A model generated the notes under the pieces. The model saw only the letters and a program-made list of their open reading frames with translations, was not told where the DNA came from and searched no databases. DNA of 64,000 nt from positions 509,975 through 573,974 of the forward strand of contig CAJJDP010000042.1 in the NCBI GenBank assembly GCA_905182995.1, read 5' to 3'. A program made the position numbers and the translations under genes. The DNA is from Paramecium octaurelia. Its lineage: Eukaryota > Ciliophora > Oligohymenophorea > Peniculida > Parameciidae. Below are positions 11,001-23,174 of the stretch, one piece after another. Within the stretch, counting starts at the first letter, position 1. Each line of letters begins with the position of its first letter.

Positions 11001-13565
11001 AGGATGCTCATTTGCATACATTTTAATAAAGCTAATTAGTGGAAATGTTTAGTTTGGTTAGACAAATACCATAGAAGGAGGAATAAGAGGAAGAATAAGG
11101 GTTGGCAAACAAAAATGTCAACACCCCATTTAAACCTGATCACTTCAAACCATCCAGACTATAATAAGAGTTTAAGCCGATCACATTTGAATTTGAAAGA
11201 TAAATATTAAATAAGAGAAGATCAAGAAGTTAAATCAAAAAATAATAAAACAGATAACATTAATCCACCTAATTGCCCTTCAGACAATACATTTTACCAC
11301 AAATTAAAGGGTAACCACAACAACCTACTTTATCTTGCAAGTACATGGTTGGCTACAATACAAAGACACATGATAATATCATTTGGTGTTAATCTTATGG
11401 TTGGTATGCCTATACATCCTAAAATTACATAATCTTTGAAAAATTATAGTAAGATAGAGAATAATAAATTTTGAGTTTCAATGCCACAGTTAGTGTCATC
11501 TATCTTGACAAAACTGAGAAACACTTAATTGTTGGTCTTGCACAAAAAGTATAGGATGCTGCCCCAATATATGTTTATGAAATCTAAAATAATGCTAGTC
11601 AATTGGGATTCAAATAAATTGCTTAAATGAATTTCCATACTCAAGGAGTTCATCAAATTCTATTGACTGAAGATGAAAAGTACCTCATTTCTGTAGGTAA
11701 TGGAAAAGAGTGCACAGTTGTAATTTGGGATTTCTCAACCAAAAAATTAATTACTTCTTCTTATACTTTGGATAGAATTAATGATATCAAATTGTCAAAA
11801 TATTCATTTTCTAAAGAAAGAATAATTGAATTTGCAACAGTTGGTAGAGATCAAATATATTTATGGGCTTTCACAAAGGATCATAAATTAGAATATTTTG
11901 ATGTTTTCATTCCTAAGAATGTCAACACTAATGAACTTGAAGAAATAACTACGTTTGATTATATAGTTTACGAGGGTAGTAGAAATAAATAAACGTCGTA
12001 ATCGTTAAACTTATCAGAGAGAGTATCTTTTGATAATAGTTAATAATCATAAACTGTGAAAACTGAAGAGATTCTTTTGGAAGAAGGCTCTAAGAATTAA
12101 ATGTCATTTCCTTAATTATAATAAGAACCAACACAAGAATCAATGAAATAACAATAGTAATAATAATAATAAAATAAAAATTAAATTACTTAATTACTAA
12201 TCTTGGGATTAAAGTCAGGGGAAATTGTGATTATGAAGTATGGAGAATTTAAATCTATCTACAGAAAATAAATTACCAATGCTGAAATCACTTATCTTAA
12301 AGTGAGTCAAGCAGCAGGTAAGATTATTTTAGGTAGTGCAGAACATTCCTTTTTTATAATGGATATTAAATCAGTTTAAAATTTGTAATCATTCCTAGAT
12401 TCTGGGTTTGCCTTTTAGAGAATCCAATTACCTGCCATGGTTTCATCTTACGTGTTGGATCCCTTTTACACCTAAGGAATCTTCGGATTGGCTAATGGCA
12501 ATATTTATCTGATATCTTTTACGACCAAATAATACTTCCTTTTGAATGCTTCAAATGGCGATTAAAGTGAAATTGAGATTAAGTTATGCAAATTGGTTGA
12601 AGATAACATTTTAGTCACAACCTTTAATCAAGGCATAGTTAAGTTATGGAGAATGGACACGGCTGAATTGCTTGTTGAATATTAATGGGAAAAGGAAATA
12701 GTTGAATTTTTCTATGATGCTTAAATCAAATAGATTGTATTTATATAGGAATTCGGTCAAATAAAGACTATCCATGTTGATAGATTGGATATCTATGATT
12801 AATACTATCATATAGGAAAAGGAGGACCTGATAAGATAATTTCCTGCGTTTTTGGAATCTTTGACTCAATTCCAGGAAAATTCGTTTTGGATGAGAGTGG
12901 TCAGCTCTTCTTTTTAGAACATCTCTATAAGAATCAAGAATATATCATCAGATACATCAAAGCGTTAGAATTACCAAATGTTTGCTAATTGGTAGAACAA
13001 TGTGAAAAGAGAGTAATTTTTGCAATAGAACAAGACACTGGTGTAGTTTCAACATTGTAGATAGATTACAACTCAACCAGATAATATCCATTTGCATTTA
13101 CTCTATTTGATTAGGTGAATTTCCTAGCGAATCCACATGGCAATTTAGACACTGAACAATCACAAAAAGATACTTAGGCACTTTACTCTTCGGTTGATGC
13201 TTAGACTTAAATTACACCTGCACAAGGATTTGATAATGTTTATTTTGCTATTCTCAACACACTACAATATCTTTATGGTAGAAATTACAATAAGAAGCAG
13301 ATCATCTTACTAGTCAATCTAAGTGATTTCCCTTTGTATTTATCATTGGATAACAATCTCAAAGTTTATGTTGTCACTCAAAGTATTTAATATTATTGAT
13401 TTAGGTGGCTCCATCGAAGTGGTTTTACCTAATGATGCTTCGAATCAAAATTAGATTCAAATCAGTTAATTAAATAGTTAAATTGATCATATTATTTGTC
13501 AGAAAAGAAAATCCAATTTTGTTATCACAAACAAAACTATCATGAATTTTTATTAATATATCTGA
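8029..13565 (+). CDS. WDR90: WDR90/POC16-like centriolar protein (CFA20-like domain plus WD40 arrays), 1829 aa
   Basis: Starts at ATG 8029 (MNWQHPFVDVFKQF), typical of WDR90 and related CFA20/DUF667 proteins. Introns lie at 8125-8149 and 13383-13404, and TGA is at 13563-13565; the spliced length divides by three. Residues 1 to about 210 form the CFA20-like domain (QLGLTGRYIYIEF; NIRGIYTSDNLYDWDTMPK). After a Gln-rich linker, WD40 repeats run from about residue 340 (MGHSKAISCLDVSKDGEWL, IRIWK, IRLWDI, FVWKF). A long low-complexity Gln/Glu segment splits the repeats into two sets. Length matches the roughly 1750 aa of vertebrate WDR90. The Chlamydomonas ortholog POC16 and human WDR90 sit on the inner centriole wall, so a basal-body role is expected in a multiciliated cell. 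Both introns are close to the gene ends; the central ~5 kb is one exon. Confidence 0.93.
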
Positions 13566-13591
13566 ATTGTTATAATATTAATTTATTTATC

Positions 13592-14642
13592 ATGTAATCA
13601 CACAAATTCTAAAATAAATAATTAACATTGTTAGACTTAGTTCTAAAGAATGAAGATGATCGATACAGAATAAAATCATCCACAAATTCAAGTAGATATG
13701 ATAGAGAAGATACCCATCATTTACAATATAATTAATTAGGTATTTCCTTATATTATGATGCCAATATTACCGGTAATGAATAATTTGTTAGCAATCATTT
13801 GTTTCGTTCAATTCTCAAAAATATCGAAGAAAAACTTTTAGAACTTGAAACTAGAATTGATAACAAAGACCACCTCACTAAATTCACATTTCAAATTGAT
13901 CAACTCAAACATCAATCAAATCGCAATCCATTTCTTAAAGATGACAACACATGGCAAGAATACAGACGGCAAGACAGTCAAATTTCAGAAATGATGGATG
14001 ATCAGTCTGTTAAAGACAATGGAGTCAAATTTCAAAAGGCGAGTAGATCAAGATCAACTTGCACTAATAATTATGATGAGTAACTAGATTAATCTAACAA
14101 TAATACTTCAAATCTAAAATCAAGAAAAAATAAGATCACCGAAGAATCTACTTTCTCTAAGTTAAACCTTTTTGAAAAGAAACTTTCGTAATTTTAAGAT
14201 TAATTCTAAAAATAATTATAAAAAGAAGAAATCTCATTTAAAAAATTAGAATAACAAGTGTAAACTGCCTTAAAGGAAGCTGAAATGAGATTGCTTCAAA
14301 ATACGAAATCGATGGATAAGTATACCGAAAGTTTAAATAATTATAGCGAATATCATAAGGAATTCTTAACTAAGTTATCCTAACTGACAGCTTAGATAAA
14401 GTATGAATCCTATCTATCATAGCAATCATTAATAGGAAATCAATCGATTGTCGGATGATTAAAAAATACCTTTCATTTAGTTAGAATCAACTATTGCAGC
14501 AATGAATAAACTTCAAAATATCCACAATGATTAGATACTTTCAATAAAGGAATCGTACACTTACTTGGAAGCAGATATACTTGCAATAATGAAAAATTAC
14601 AAAGATCTGATACTTGATAAATAAAATAAAAGTAACAGGTGA
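13592..14642 (+). CDS. Coiled-coil protein, 339 aa
   Basis: ATG 13592; one 31-nt intron (14450-14480) that removes an early TGA and restores a helical C-terminus; TGA 14640-14642. The protein is hydrophilic with long predicted helices (LRSILKNIEEKLLELETRI is typical of the heptad-rich parts; KLEQQVQTALKEAEMRL) and a basic Ser/Arg patch in the middle (KASRSRSTCTNN). No enzymatic motif. It follows WDR90 on the same strand after only 26 bp. A cytoskeletal role would be a guess based on neighbour and coiled coils. Confidence 0.75.
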
Positions 14643-14712
14643 CGATTGTATTTGAATATGATTACTTTATTAACTATATTAAATAGATTTGAATATAAAA
14701 ATCAAAAGTAAA

Positions 14713-15818
14713 TCATTTGATATGCTCTGGGTTTTAGATGGGAAGTTCAGAATGTACTTTCTTTGATATCATTTGATCCATAAATTATAGAAGTTATTAT
14801 TTTTTTCGTTAATGGTTTTCCAAAGCAACATTTAATGTTTATTGATTCATCCTAACTCCATTATCATTGACCTTTGCTTGTTCTCTATCTAAAATGTACC
14901 AAGTAAACTAATAATTAGATTATTTTATTACATTAGAAATATATTCAATCAAATTGCAAGTAACTACAATCATGATTCCAATTAGTATCAGACAAGCAAT
15001 AATCACTCCTGCAATATATTCCACATGATATCTGAATTGCATTCTATTTAGGATGGATAGTATGATCAAAGTTGTAATCAGAATAAGCATAGACAAATTT
15101 ATCGATAAGTACATTAGGACCTTTCTATGTTTAAGTGGATCCTTAAATGCCTTAGTGAAATCGATATCTTTGTAAGACTTTATAACAAAGTTGAAATGAC
15201 AATTTTCACATTATAATGGTTTTGTTATTTTATTGAATTAATTGTCTATGTATTTTTCACAGAACTCCTTTTATTCACATTATTAATGGTTGTGTTGTTT
15301 GGATCTACATAGACAAGGTCTGATGAAGTTAGAAAATTAATCAGCCTGTCCACAAATCCCACAATATTTTTCCTCTTGTATTTGTTCTTTGATTGAAGAT
15401 GAGCTCTGTTTTCTGGTGTTTATTTTGTTAGAAATAGATAAGCGAGAACTCTTGCCTTGCTTTGATTACTTCTAGATAGTTGATTGATTGTATGAATCTT
15501 CTTGACTGACAAATGTGAATTGGTTTTCGAATTCCTTCTAACCTTGTCTGGGTTTGAGTGGTGACAAGTTGCTTATACAACTTGTATTGTTGGTTGAGTC
15601 TTGATTGTTTCTATCCGTGTTCTCTGAGAATACACCTTCCACCAATTAATGTATCTTCTTATTTTATCTATTAGAATTAATATAACATAATACTCTTTTA
15701 ATTTAGAGATTGATTAATCAAGATGGGATTAGTTTGTGCGTATAAGATCTGAATTCAAAGTGTTGACGTTGCTATTTATTCTAAAGCTCAAAATCTTTGG
15801 ACTTGTTTCGGTCTCCAT
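14713..15818 (-). CDS. RING-CH (MARCH-type) E3 ubiquitin ligase-like membrane protein, 355 aa
   Basis: ATG 15818 and TGA 14713-14715. Two 19-nt introns (15749-15767, 15668-15686) are needed to stay in frame and make the length a codon multiple; 19 nt is at the short end, so the 5' structure is less certain. After a Ser/Gln-rich N-terminus comes a C4HC3 zinc pattern: YCGICGQ, PCLCRSKQHNHQQC, FCEKY, QCENCHF. This is followed by two hydrophobic segments (VLMYLSINLSMLILITTLII and YIAGVIIACLILIGIMIVV) separated by a short loop, then a polar tail. RING-CH plus two membrane spans is the MARCH family layout, ligases that ubiquitinate membrane proteins. It converges with the coiled-coil gene (70 bp gap). 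Confidence 0.8.
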
Positions 15819-15955
15819 AATCCTTTATTATTGAGAAATTATTATTTTTTGCGCAAAATATAAAAGATTTATGAATACCCAAGTAACAATTTACCAAATT
15901 TCACTCTGAAATAAAACCAAAAAAATGTTATTATATAATAATTAACAATTAATAA
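15819..15955. promoter_or_regulatory. Divergent intergenic region
   Basis: 137 bp between the start codons of the RING-CH gene (minus) and the cNMP-binding-like gene (plus). It must contain both transcription starts; no named element is visible. Confidence 0.35.
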
Positions 15956-17013
15956 ATGCAAATTAATAAGCAAAAATAAGAGTATTAAGAAAAATACAAT
16001 TCTTTTCGTAATCATCCTGCCTTTAACAGACTAAGCAGTTACATTCTCAAATCCATAATCGATTGTGTCAATACCTAATCATTTATCAAAAATTAAAGTG
16101 TTTACATCGAAAATGAGTTAATGACTAATGTATACATTGTGAAATCTGGAGAGTTTAAAGTAAACCAATAAATTAATACATAGAGATGAGTAAAAGGATC
16201 TTGTACTAAAATTCTGTATTGTATAATCAAAAGAGATGGAAACAATTTGAGATTTGTTTATTGGAAAAAGGTGAAACTTTTGGAATAGAACATCAAGATG
16301 AGGAACCAAAAGGATGTTATAAATACTCAGTGACTTGTCATTCATATGAGGGATCACTGTATTCACTAAAGCTAGATTAGATTTCTTAGGTTTTATAAGA
16401 TAATCACATCAAAGTATCTGTAGATAATCTCTTTTAATATCAATAACAATTAAGTAAGAATAGGCTTTACATCAATCGAGAATAATAAATTAATCAATTG
16501 TATTCAAACATTACTCAGTCCTTAAAACACAGAGAAATTAGATCATTTTCAAATGCCAATAACGAGAATCTGAAAATTAGATCGCAATCTAATGTTAACA
16601 ATGAGGTTGTTAACAACAATAATAGATTTTAAAATAGATCTATCAGTTATGACATCTCGTATTGTGATAAAATATAATCGTTGATTAACTACTAGAAATA
16701 AATAATCAATAATCCAAGAAGGATTATCAAGACTGAAATTTTGGAGGATGACAATTATGTAAACTAATCGGTCAACAATCACATTAGAGCATTTAAACCA
16801 TTTATCAGTAATTTTGCTTCGGGAAGAAATCTAACCAAACGAACTCAGCTATCTTCTTAGGATAAAATAGAAGAATCAACTCAAAATGAAAAGATCTTCA
16901 AATTGAAGGTACTCCTCAAATTGGGATGCAGACCGAAAAATAAACTACAAATCAGATTGCATTAAATTCATAGTCAACATCTATCCAAAATGTTCCCATT
17001 CCATCCTAAATGA
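15956..17013 (+). CDS. Cyclic-nucleotide-binding-domain-like protein, 343 aa
   Basis: ATG 15956; a 26-nt intron (16160-16185) bridges an in-frame TGA and joins VYIVKSGEFK to the following beta strands (FEICLLEKGETFGIE), the jelly-roll pattern of a cNMP-binding domain. The canonical phosphate-binding cassette Arg is not evident, so ligand binding is doubtful. Ser/Asn-rich, probably disordered C-terminus. End uncertain: the model stops at TGA 17011-17013. An alternative 23-nt intron near 16909 would give a more protein-like tail (TEKQTTNQIALNSQ) but would then run into the next gene without a stop until about 17160. I keep the shorter model because it leaves a 51-bp gap to the next ATG. Confidence 0.65.
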
Positions 17014-17064
17014 TTGATTAATAATAAGCTTCTTTTTACAATATTAATTTCTAATTATTTACTA

Positions 17065-18647
17065 ATGTCAAAATAATAGCAATAGCAACTCTCTTATATA
17101 TGCAAAGATTCACAAAACCAAAAGGGTCAAGGTCAATCTTATCGAAGAGTATATATGAATGATCTTATCATTAGATGAATAACAATCAAAACAACTTCGA
17201 TGATAAAAATGGTTAGAATCAAAAAAAATAAAATAAATACAATAGAAGAAACAATTCATAAGAAAAACAATAGAATTGGCAGAATCCCTAATCTTAATCT
17301 GTTATAGGTACCTATTCAAGTAATTTTATCAAGCAAGAGCTCAAATTAATCAACCCTTGAATAAAATTTATGATTCTTAGACACTAATTTCTGCATTTCA
17401 AGAAAATCTTTAACCTCCTAAAGAATTTGAAGAATTCATAGAAAACATTCCCCATTTATTTTCTAAAGTTTCTTAGAAACCTTTAATTTCGTCTTAAACA
17501 TTATTCATCCAAAGTGATGATGATGAACCACAATGGATGCAATCTAATGACAATTTCTAGATCTTAGATATCGAAAATGAAATCGAAAAAAAGAGAATAG
17601 AATATTAAAAATAGCATGGAACATATGAGAAAAAGCAAGAGTAAAAATCCAAAAAGCAAAATGAAGTCATTTAAGAAGAAATATCAGAACTTTAATAGGC
17701 CAAAGAAAAGTATCGATAATTGAGAGAATAAGAGGAAAAACAATTGTAAGTCGCCAATGAAACCAAAGCAAAATTATAAGAATTATTTAGCTACTCAGAA
17801 TTGGAACAACCCAAGAGTGCGAATCCCTCCATTAATTCATAGGTGCTATCAGTAGAAGAAGTTGAAAAATAAGTATTAGCTTCTACCAATAATAAATATA
17901 AAGATATCATCAAAGTTGAACAACCTCAACAAAAGCCAGAGAATTATTTTAGTAATTTCAATAACAATGAAACCGATGACTTTTTTGAATAATTGGAAGA
18001 AATGGGAATACATATTCAAAGAAAATAACAAGTACCTTTATAACCTACTGTCAAAATTTCAAGGGACAAAATTAAAACCACTCCATTTTCACTACAAGCC
18101 TAATTACATTCAAGATCTGCAAAAGAATCTTTGTGGTATTATATTGACGATTTTGGAAAAGTACAAATAATTATCATTTTAGATATAAGGAGCATTTACA
18201 ACTGAAAATATGGATCAATGGTTTTAGCACAAATACTTGAAAGCCAAGTTAAATATCTCTTGGGAAGTCCCTGGAAAGTGGATTACTTTAGAATAATATT
18301 TAATTAATTTAGATCAAATTGAAAAAAAACTATTAGATCCAAAAGGTGCTATGGATCCACTAACACTAAAAACTAATATAAATAATATTAATAATATTCA
18401 ATTAAATAATCTATAGCAATTGCAATAAATGAATGCATTTAATATCAATAGCTTTCAAAATCAATAGATGAATGCCTATTAATATTAAGTTAATAATAAT
18501 TAATATCAGCCATATCAAACTCAACAAATGAATAACTTAAAAAACAATGTAAATAAAAAAAAAAATAATAATGCAAACAATAATAATGGTAAAGCGCAAT
18601 AATATAATAAATATGATTATCAAAAAAATAATTAATCATTATATTGA
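17065..18647 (+). CDS. GYF-domain protein, 502 aa
   Basis: ATG 17065; introns 17149-17174, 17308-17333 and 18161-18182; TGA 18645-18647; exact codon multiple after splicing. The N-terminal third is Gln/Asn-rich and basic, followed by a Glu/Lys/Gln-rich coiled coil. The GYF domain starts around residue 345: LWYYIDDFGK, then, across the last intron, IQGAFTTENMDQWFQHKYL, matching the W-Y-x-D...G-x-x-Q-G-x-F...M-x-x-W...Y pattern. GYF domains bind proline-rich peptides; GIGYF-type proteins act in translational repression and mRNA decay. The tail is Asn/Gln-rich, prion-like low complexity. The splice at 18161-18182 falls within the domain, and only splicing restores it. Confidence 0.85.
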
Positions 18648-18698
18648 TTTAAATTTGAGAATTATATTATAAATTATTGATAATAATTATATGATAAA

Positions 18699-20126
18699 TC
18701 ATTAAAATCCAAATTGTTTCTAAATAATATATATATGTTGTACCTTTTATCCTGAAAAATTGTCATAAAGATAAGATTCTTAATTTTTACGGGGACTTTC
18801 ATACCTTAAATGACTAGTTGATAATCCAATGCTATTATCAAACTTGGATGAGAGGAAACTAATATTAGTTGCTTCTTTTCTTATTTCATTATCTATTCGA
18901 ATGAGTTCTCTTTGATAGTCATCTAAATATAATGGATCAGGAGTGAAAGTTGATTTTGAAATTTTTGAAGGGACTCCAGTTTGTCTTGATTCTTAAAATA
19001 ATCGATTACAAATTTCCTATTCCCTAGCTATTTCCTTTTCGTAATATTTGATCAATCCCGATTCCTCTCTTTTTTAGGTGTAAATATTCGGTATATTTAA
19101 TTCATCACATAACTTTTTAATTTTATCTTCTTCATCCCTAATTTGCAAATGATAATAATTTAATAAAGGACTTTCAGTATAATACGGTTAACTCTCTTAC
19201 AGCAATTTTGATTGCACAATTTGATCTTATTTTTCATCTTTCTTTTATTCACTTTATTCTTGATTTGGGTGCTATTTTTATGTTTAATTAGGATTAAATG
19301 ATTCTTAGAGTGCATCACTCTTCTATAAATCAGGTTGAGAATAATTAATATCTTAAACTTCAATTTAATTTTATTTAGGTTATTCTTATTCTTATTATGG
19401 AGCTTCGTTTTGCTAATCATCTTGCTATTCTATTTAATAAAAGATCTAATCAATTAGATTTTGTAGGTTGTTTGGATTACTATCTATAATGATAAGGAAT
19501 TTTTCTAGAATTTAATCCTCAATCTCCTAATTTATACTTTATAGCCAATTTTTAAGGGAATCCAATGTGATCAAATTTTCACTCTCGAATATTGCTAATT
19601 CGTTAAGGTTAATTGGTTCTTAAATATTAGAGTATTGACTAAAATGATCACATTTCTTACTTATAATTTGTTTTTAATTGTTCAAAGAATGCTGTTAATG
19701 TAGCTTCAACTTCTTTTGGTAATAGCATGCTTTAAGGCATTTCATAGGATTTGTGGTTAAGAGCTTAGTCTTTTACTTAGTCATTAGTTTTAGGTAAGAT
19801 CGCTTATTGGAAACTTTGAAATATTGTATATAAAAAGTACTCTGCTAAAGTTATCAAGTTGTCCCTATCAACATCCAAGACTCTAAATATGTAGTTTAAT
19901 TCTTCCTAGGTCACTTGAAGATTGTTATCATCCAGAAATTCTAGGATAGATTCTTCTTTCATTGCATTCTATCTGGGCTAATCAAGTCTTTTATACACTC
20001 ACTATAACATGGAGAATAGATACCTGTGTTAAGTTCAAACATTTCTAATCTTGCTAATGCAATTCGAATTTCCTCTAATTTATCTTCACCCTCTACTGTG
20101 ATTTATATGAATTCACAAAAATTCAT
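18699..20126 (-). CDS. EF-hand protein with Gln-rich coiled-coil tail, 451 aa
   Basis: ATG 20126; introns 19998-20023 (26 nt, ending in GAG), 19639-19660 and 18720-18743 (24 nt, a multiple of three); TGA 18699-18701; exact multiple after splicing. An N-terminal EF-hand pair includes a good loop near residue 85 (DVDRDNLITLAEYF, with Asp at 1, 3 and 5 and Glu at 12); the first hand (FELNT) looks degenerate. From about residue 180 the protein is Gln/Glu/Lys-rich and helical. The C-terminal region has PDPLYLDDYQRELIRIDNEI and ends in QFGFQ. A Ca2+-regulated scaffold is plausible; partners are unknown. The long Gln-rich part creates a shadow frame at 19160-19420. Confidence 0.8.
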
Positions 20127-20252
20127 GATAGAAAAATAAAATGAAAATAAAATTTATTAAATTTTACAAGAATCTACTTTTGACTACATTATTAAACATT
20201 CTAATTATCAAATTCAATATAAAAAAATTATTATTCTTATAAGTTTCTGATT
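20127..20252. promoter_or_regulatory. Divergent intergenic region between EF-hand gene and ligase IV
   Basis: 126 bp, very AT-rich, between opposite start codons. It presumably contains both promoters; nothing more specific can be read. Confidence 0.35.
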
Positions 20253-23150
20253 ATGCAGTAGGACAATTATTTAGAGGAAGAGATTCAGGATGAGGATGAA
20301 GAAATAAGAGAGTAGAAGGAAGTTCATGAATTCGCTAAGGAAATAAAGGAGAAGGTAGAAGAAACCAACAAATTAAACAAGGAATAATAGGATTAATAAA
20401 AAGTGAATGTAAGTTCAACAGTGGGACCAATTAGAGTAAAATTCGATGTGTTAAGATGCTTTTTCGATAGAATGAGTAAAGTGAGAGGAAAAAAGAAGAG
20501 TGAGCTTTTAGATGTTTTGACTTAATTCTTTTTCAAACCTCCTAGAATACCTGAACACACTTATATAATAATGAGACTAATCATTCCATTCTAAGACAGG
20601 GATAGAGGAGTCTATAAATTATAAGAAAAAAACTTGGCTAAATTATTTAGATAAGCTTTAGGATTGTCAGACGATGATTATCACAGGATGGCCAATTATA
20701 AATAAGCTAGTATGTAGCCCTATGGGGCTCCAGTCGGTGATTTTCCTATGGTTGTTCATAATGTGATAAAGGATTACTGCAGAAAGGACAGCATAATAAC
20801 TATATCAGAAGTGGACTAATTACTTGACAATCTAGTTAAGGCTTAAGACACGAAAGAATAAGAATTGGTGATAGTTGATTTAATAAAAGTGTGTACAGCT
20901 GATGAGATTCTCTGGATAATAAGAATTATATTGAAAGACTTGAAAATTGGTTTGAAATATGAGAAGCTTTTATAATTGTTTCATAAAGATGCTCCTGAAT
21001 ATTATAATGCAACATCATCACTAAGGGAAGTATGCAAAGAATTTGTTGATATAAATCATACTCTTAAGAATGTATTGAGAATATTCCATGCAATCAAACC
21101 AATGTTAGCAGCTAAGAAATCCCCAGAAGAAATAAGAAAATTAATTGAAGGCAAAGAATTATTGGTTGAAACCAAATTTGATGGAGAAAGAATATAATGT
21201 CATTTCACTCCTGAAGTCATCAGATTTTTTACTAGAAATTCAAATGATTACACATATTTATACAAGGATAAATTAGGAGATATTGTTAGATAAAGTGTTT
21301 AAGCATAATGTGCAATTTTAGATGGAGAAATCATAGTTGTAAATAAAGAAACTGGAGACAATGTTAGATTCGGCTTGAATAAAACTGTTGCTCTGAGTAA
21401 AGACGTAAATGATGATGCCTTTGGTCTTTGTTATAAGATTTTTGATATTCTCTATCTCAAAACATACTAAGGATAAGAAGTTAACACTATGAGTGCTCCT
21501 TTATCTACTCGTAGAAGTTTATTGTAGAGGATTATAGTACCTATTCCAAACTAATTAGAAGTAGTTTAAGCTGCGACTATTAAATCTTTCGAAGAACTTA
21601 TTTAATAGTTTGATATGGCCATTGAAAGAAATTAGGAAGGCATCATAATTAAATAGATGGATTCTCAGTATTTACCTAATGAAAGATCCACTAAATGGGT
21701 TAAGATGAAGGGAGATTACGTTGAAAATATGACGGATAATTGTGATTTATTGGTTATTGGTGGCTATTTCGGAACATAATCACATAGAGTAGAGACTTTT
21801 GATGAATTTGACAGAATTACACATTTCTTAATGGGGTTAGCATAAAAAATAGATAAGAATCAACCTACAAATAGTGTTATATTACCATTTGTCAAAGTTG
21901 GAACTGGTTTCACTGATAATGAATTATCAACAATCAGAAATAAATTAAGAAATCATTGGATCAAGAAGCAGAAACCTAATTACATACCTTAGAATTGGAG
22001 TCCTGGAATTAATGATAGACCAGATGTATATATTAATAATCCAGCTCATTCTATTATATTTGAAGTTAAAGCTGCAGAAATCACAAAGTCTAATACTTTC
22101 CCAACTGATTACACTTTGAGATTTCCAAGATGTTACAAGACTAGGATGGATAAAGATTGGTATGAAATGATGACCATGCAAGATTTATAAAGTATGATCA
22201 ATGATTCATAATACACAAAGAACCTCAAAAAAAAAAATGATAAAGAAGGCAACGATAAACAAACAGATGATGAGGTTGAAAATGAAGATAGACCTATGAG
22301 ATAGGCTAAAGAAAGAAAATAACCCTTAAAAAAGGGTGGAGCCCATTCTAAATAGATTACCATAATGACAGAATATTAAGGGTTAGACCCAAGAAACATC
22401 TCAAAAGAATCCAACTTATTTGTGGGATGCGAATTTTACATTGTTAACTTAGAAGAAGATTACAATAAATAATATTTAGAATCTATAATTCTAGCCCAAG
22501 GAGGAACTTGCATATAAAATTATATTGTAGAAAGTGTCACTCATGTAGTGGCTTCAATTATCGACTTCAGAGTGAATTCAATCATTGAGAAGTTTCCAAC
22601 CACCATAATTAGACCTCAATGGGTTATTGAATGCATTAGAAGGTCACAATTAGTTAATATTGCACCCAGATTTATTTTATTTGCCCCTTTAGCTATCATG
22701 AATGAAGTAAATAAATTTTACGATAAATTTGGCGATTCCTATTTCGAATTGATAGATGAGTTCGCTCTCAAAGATATATGTGATAATATGAAAATCAATG
22801 AACCTATTAATTAAGATGATTTACTATTGTTGGAAGATGAGTTGTTATACTAATTGTAAAAACTGTGGATTTTTCAGCATAAGGTTTTCTACCCTTATTG
22901 TTTAAGTCACTAAATATCTGATATAGAATTGGAAACTTTCAAAGCTAGGGTGATAGCAAGAGGTGGTTCCTTCGTAAGCAGCATTTACGATGAGAAATTA
23001 GATTTCATAATTTTATTTAAAGATTAGACTTTCATTTAGAATGAAAGATTGAAGTAGTTTTTTAATGATAAACCATATACGAAAACAACTACATATACTT
23101 AAATGATGCAATTGATGGAAGAATAACAGTAAAAAATATTACCATCTTGA
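20253..23150 (+). CDS. LIG4: DNA ligase IV (ATP-dependent, end joining), 965 aa
   Basis: ATG 20253 to TGA 23148-23150 in a single exon of 966 codons. An acidic N-terminal extension (about 50 aa) precedes the ligase N-terminal helical domain. The nucleotidyltransferase motif I is TKFDGER with the adenylated Lys at residue 308; further motifs are GEIIVVNKETG, FDILYL, EGIIIK (about residue 462) and STKWVKMKGDY. The OB-fold region contains FVKVGTGF. A basic linker (RPMRQAKERKQPLKKGG) leads to two BRCT domains (SNLFVGCEFYIVNL...VVASIIDF; WVIECI; and the last near KARVIARGGSFVSSI), between which XRCC4 binds in other eukaryotes. Architecture and length match LIG4 rather than LIG1 or LIG3. In Paramecium ligase IV is required to reseal the genome after internal-eliminated-sequence excision, so this copy may serve development as well as repair. 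Confidence 0.96.
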
Positions 23151-23174
23151 TTTTTAATATTATTATTTTTAATT

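Noticed and set aside
16118-16782. Two minus-strand frames opposite the cNMP-binding-like gene
   Set aside because: Antisense shadows of an Asn/Ile-rich coding region.
19160-19420. 86-codon Lys/Asn-rich frame
   Set aside because: Same strand but other frame of the Gln-rich EF-hand gene; Gln codons TAA read out of phase give this pattern.
21945-22363. Minus-strand frames inside ligase IV
   Set aside because: Antisense to a firmly identified exon.
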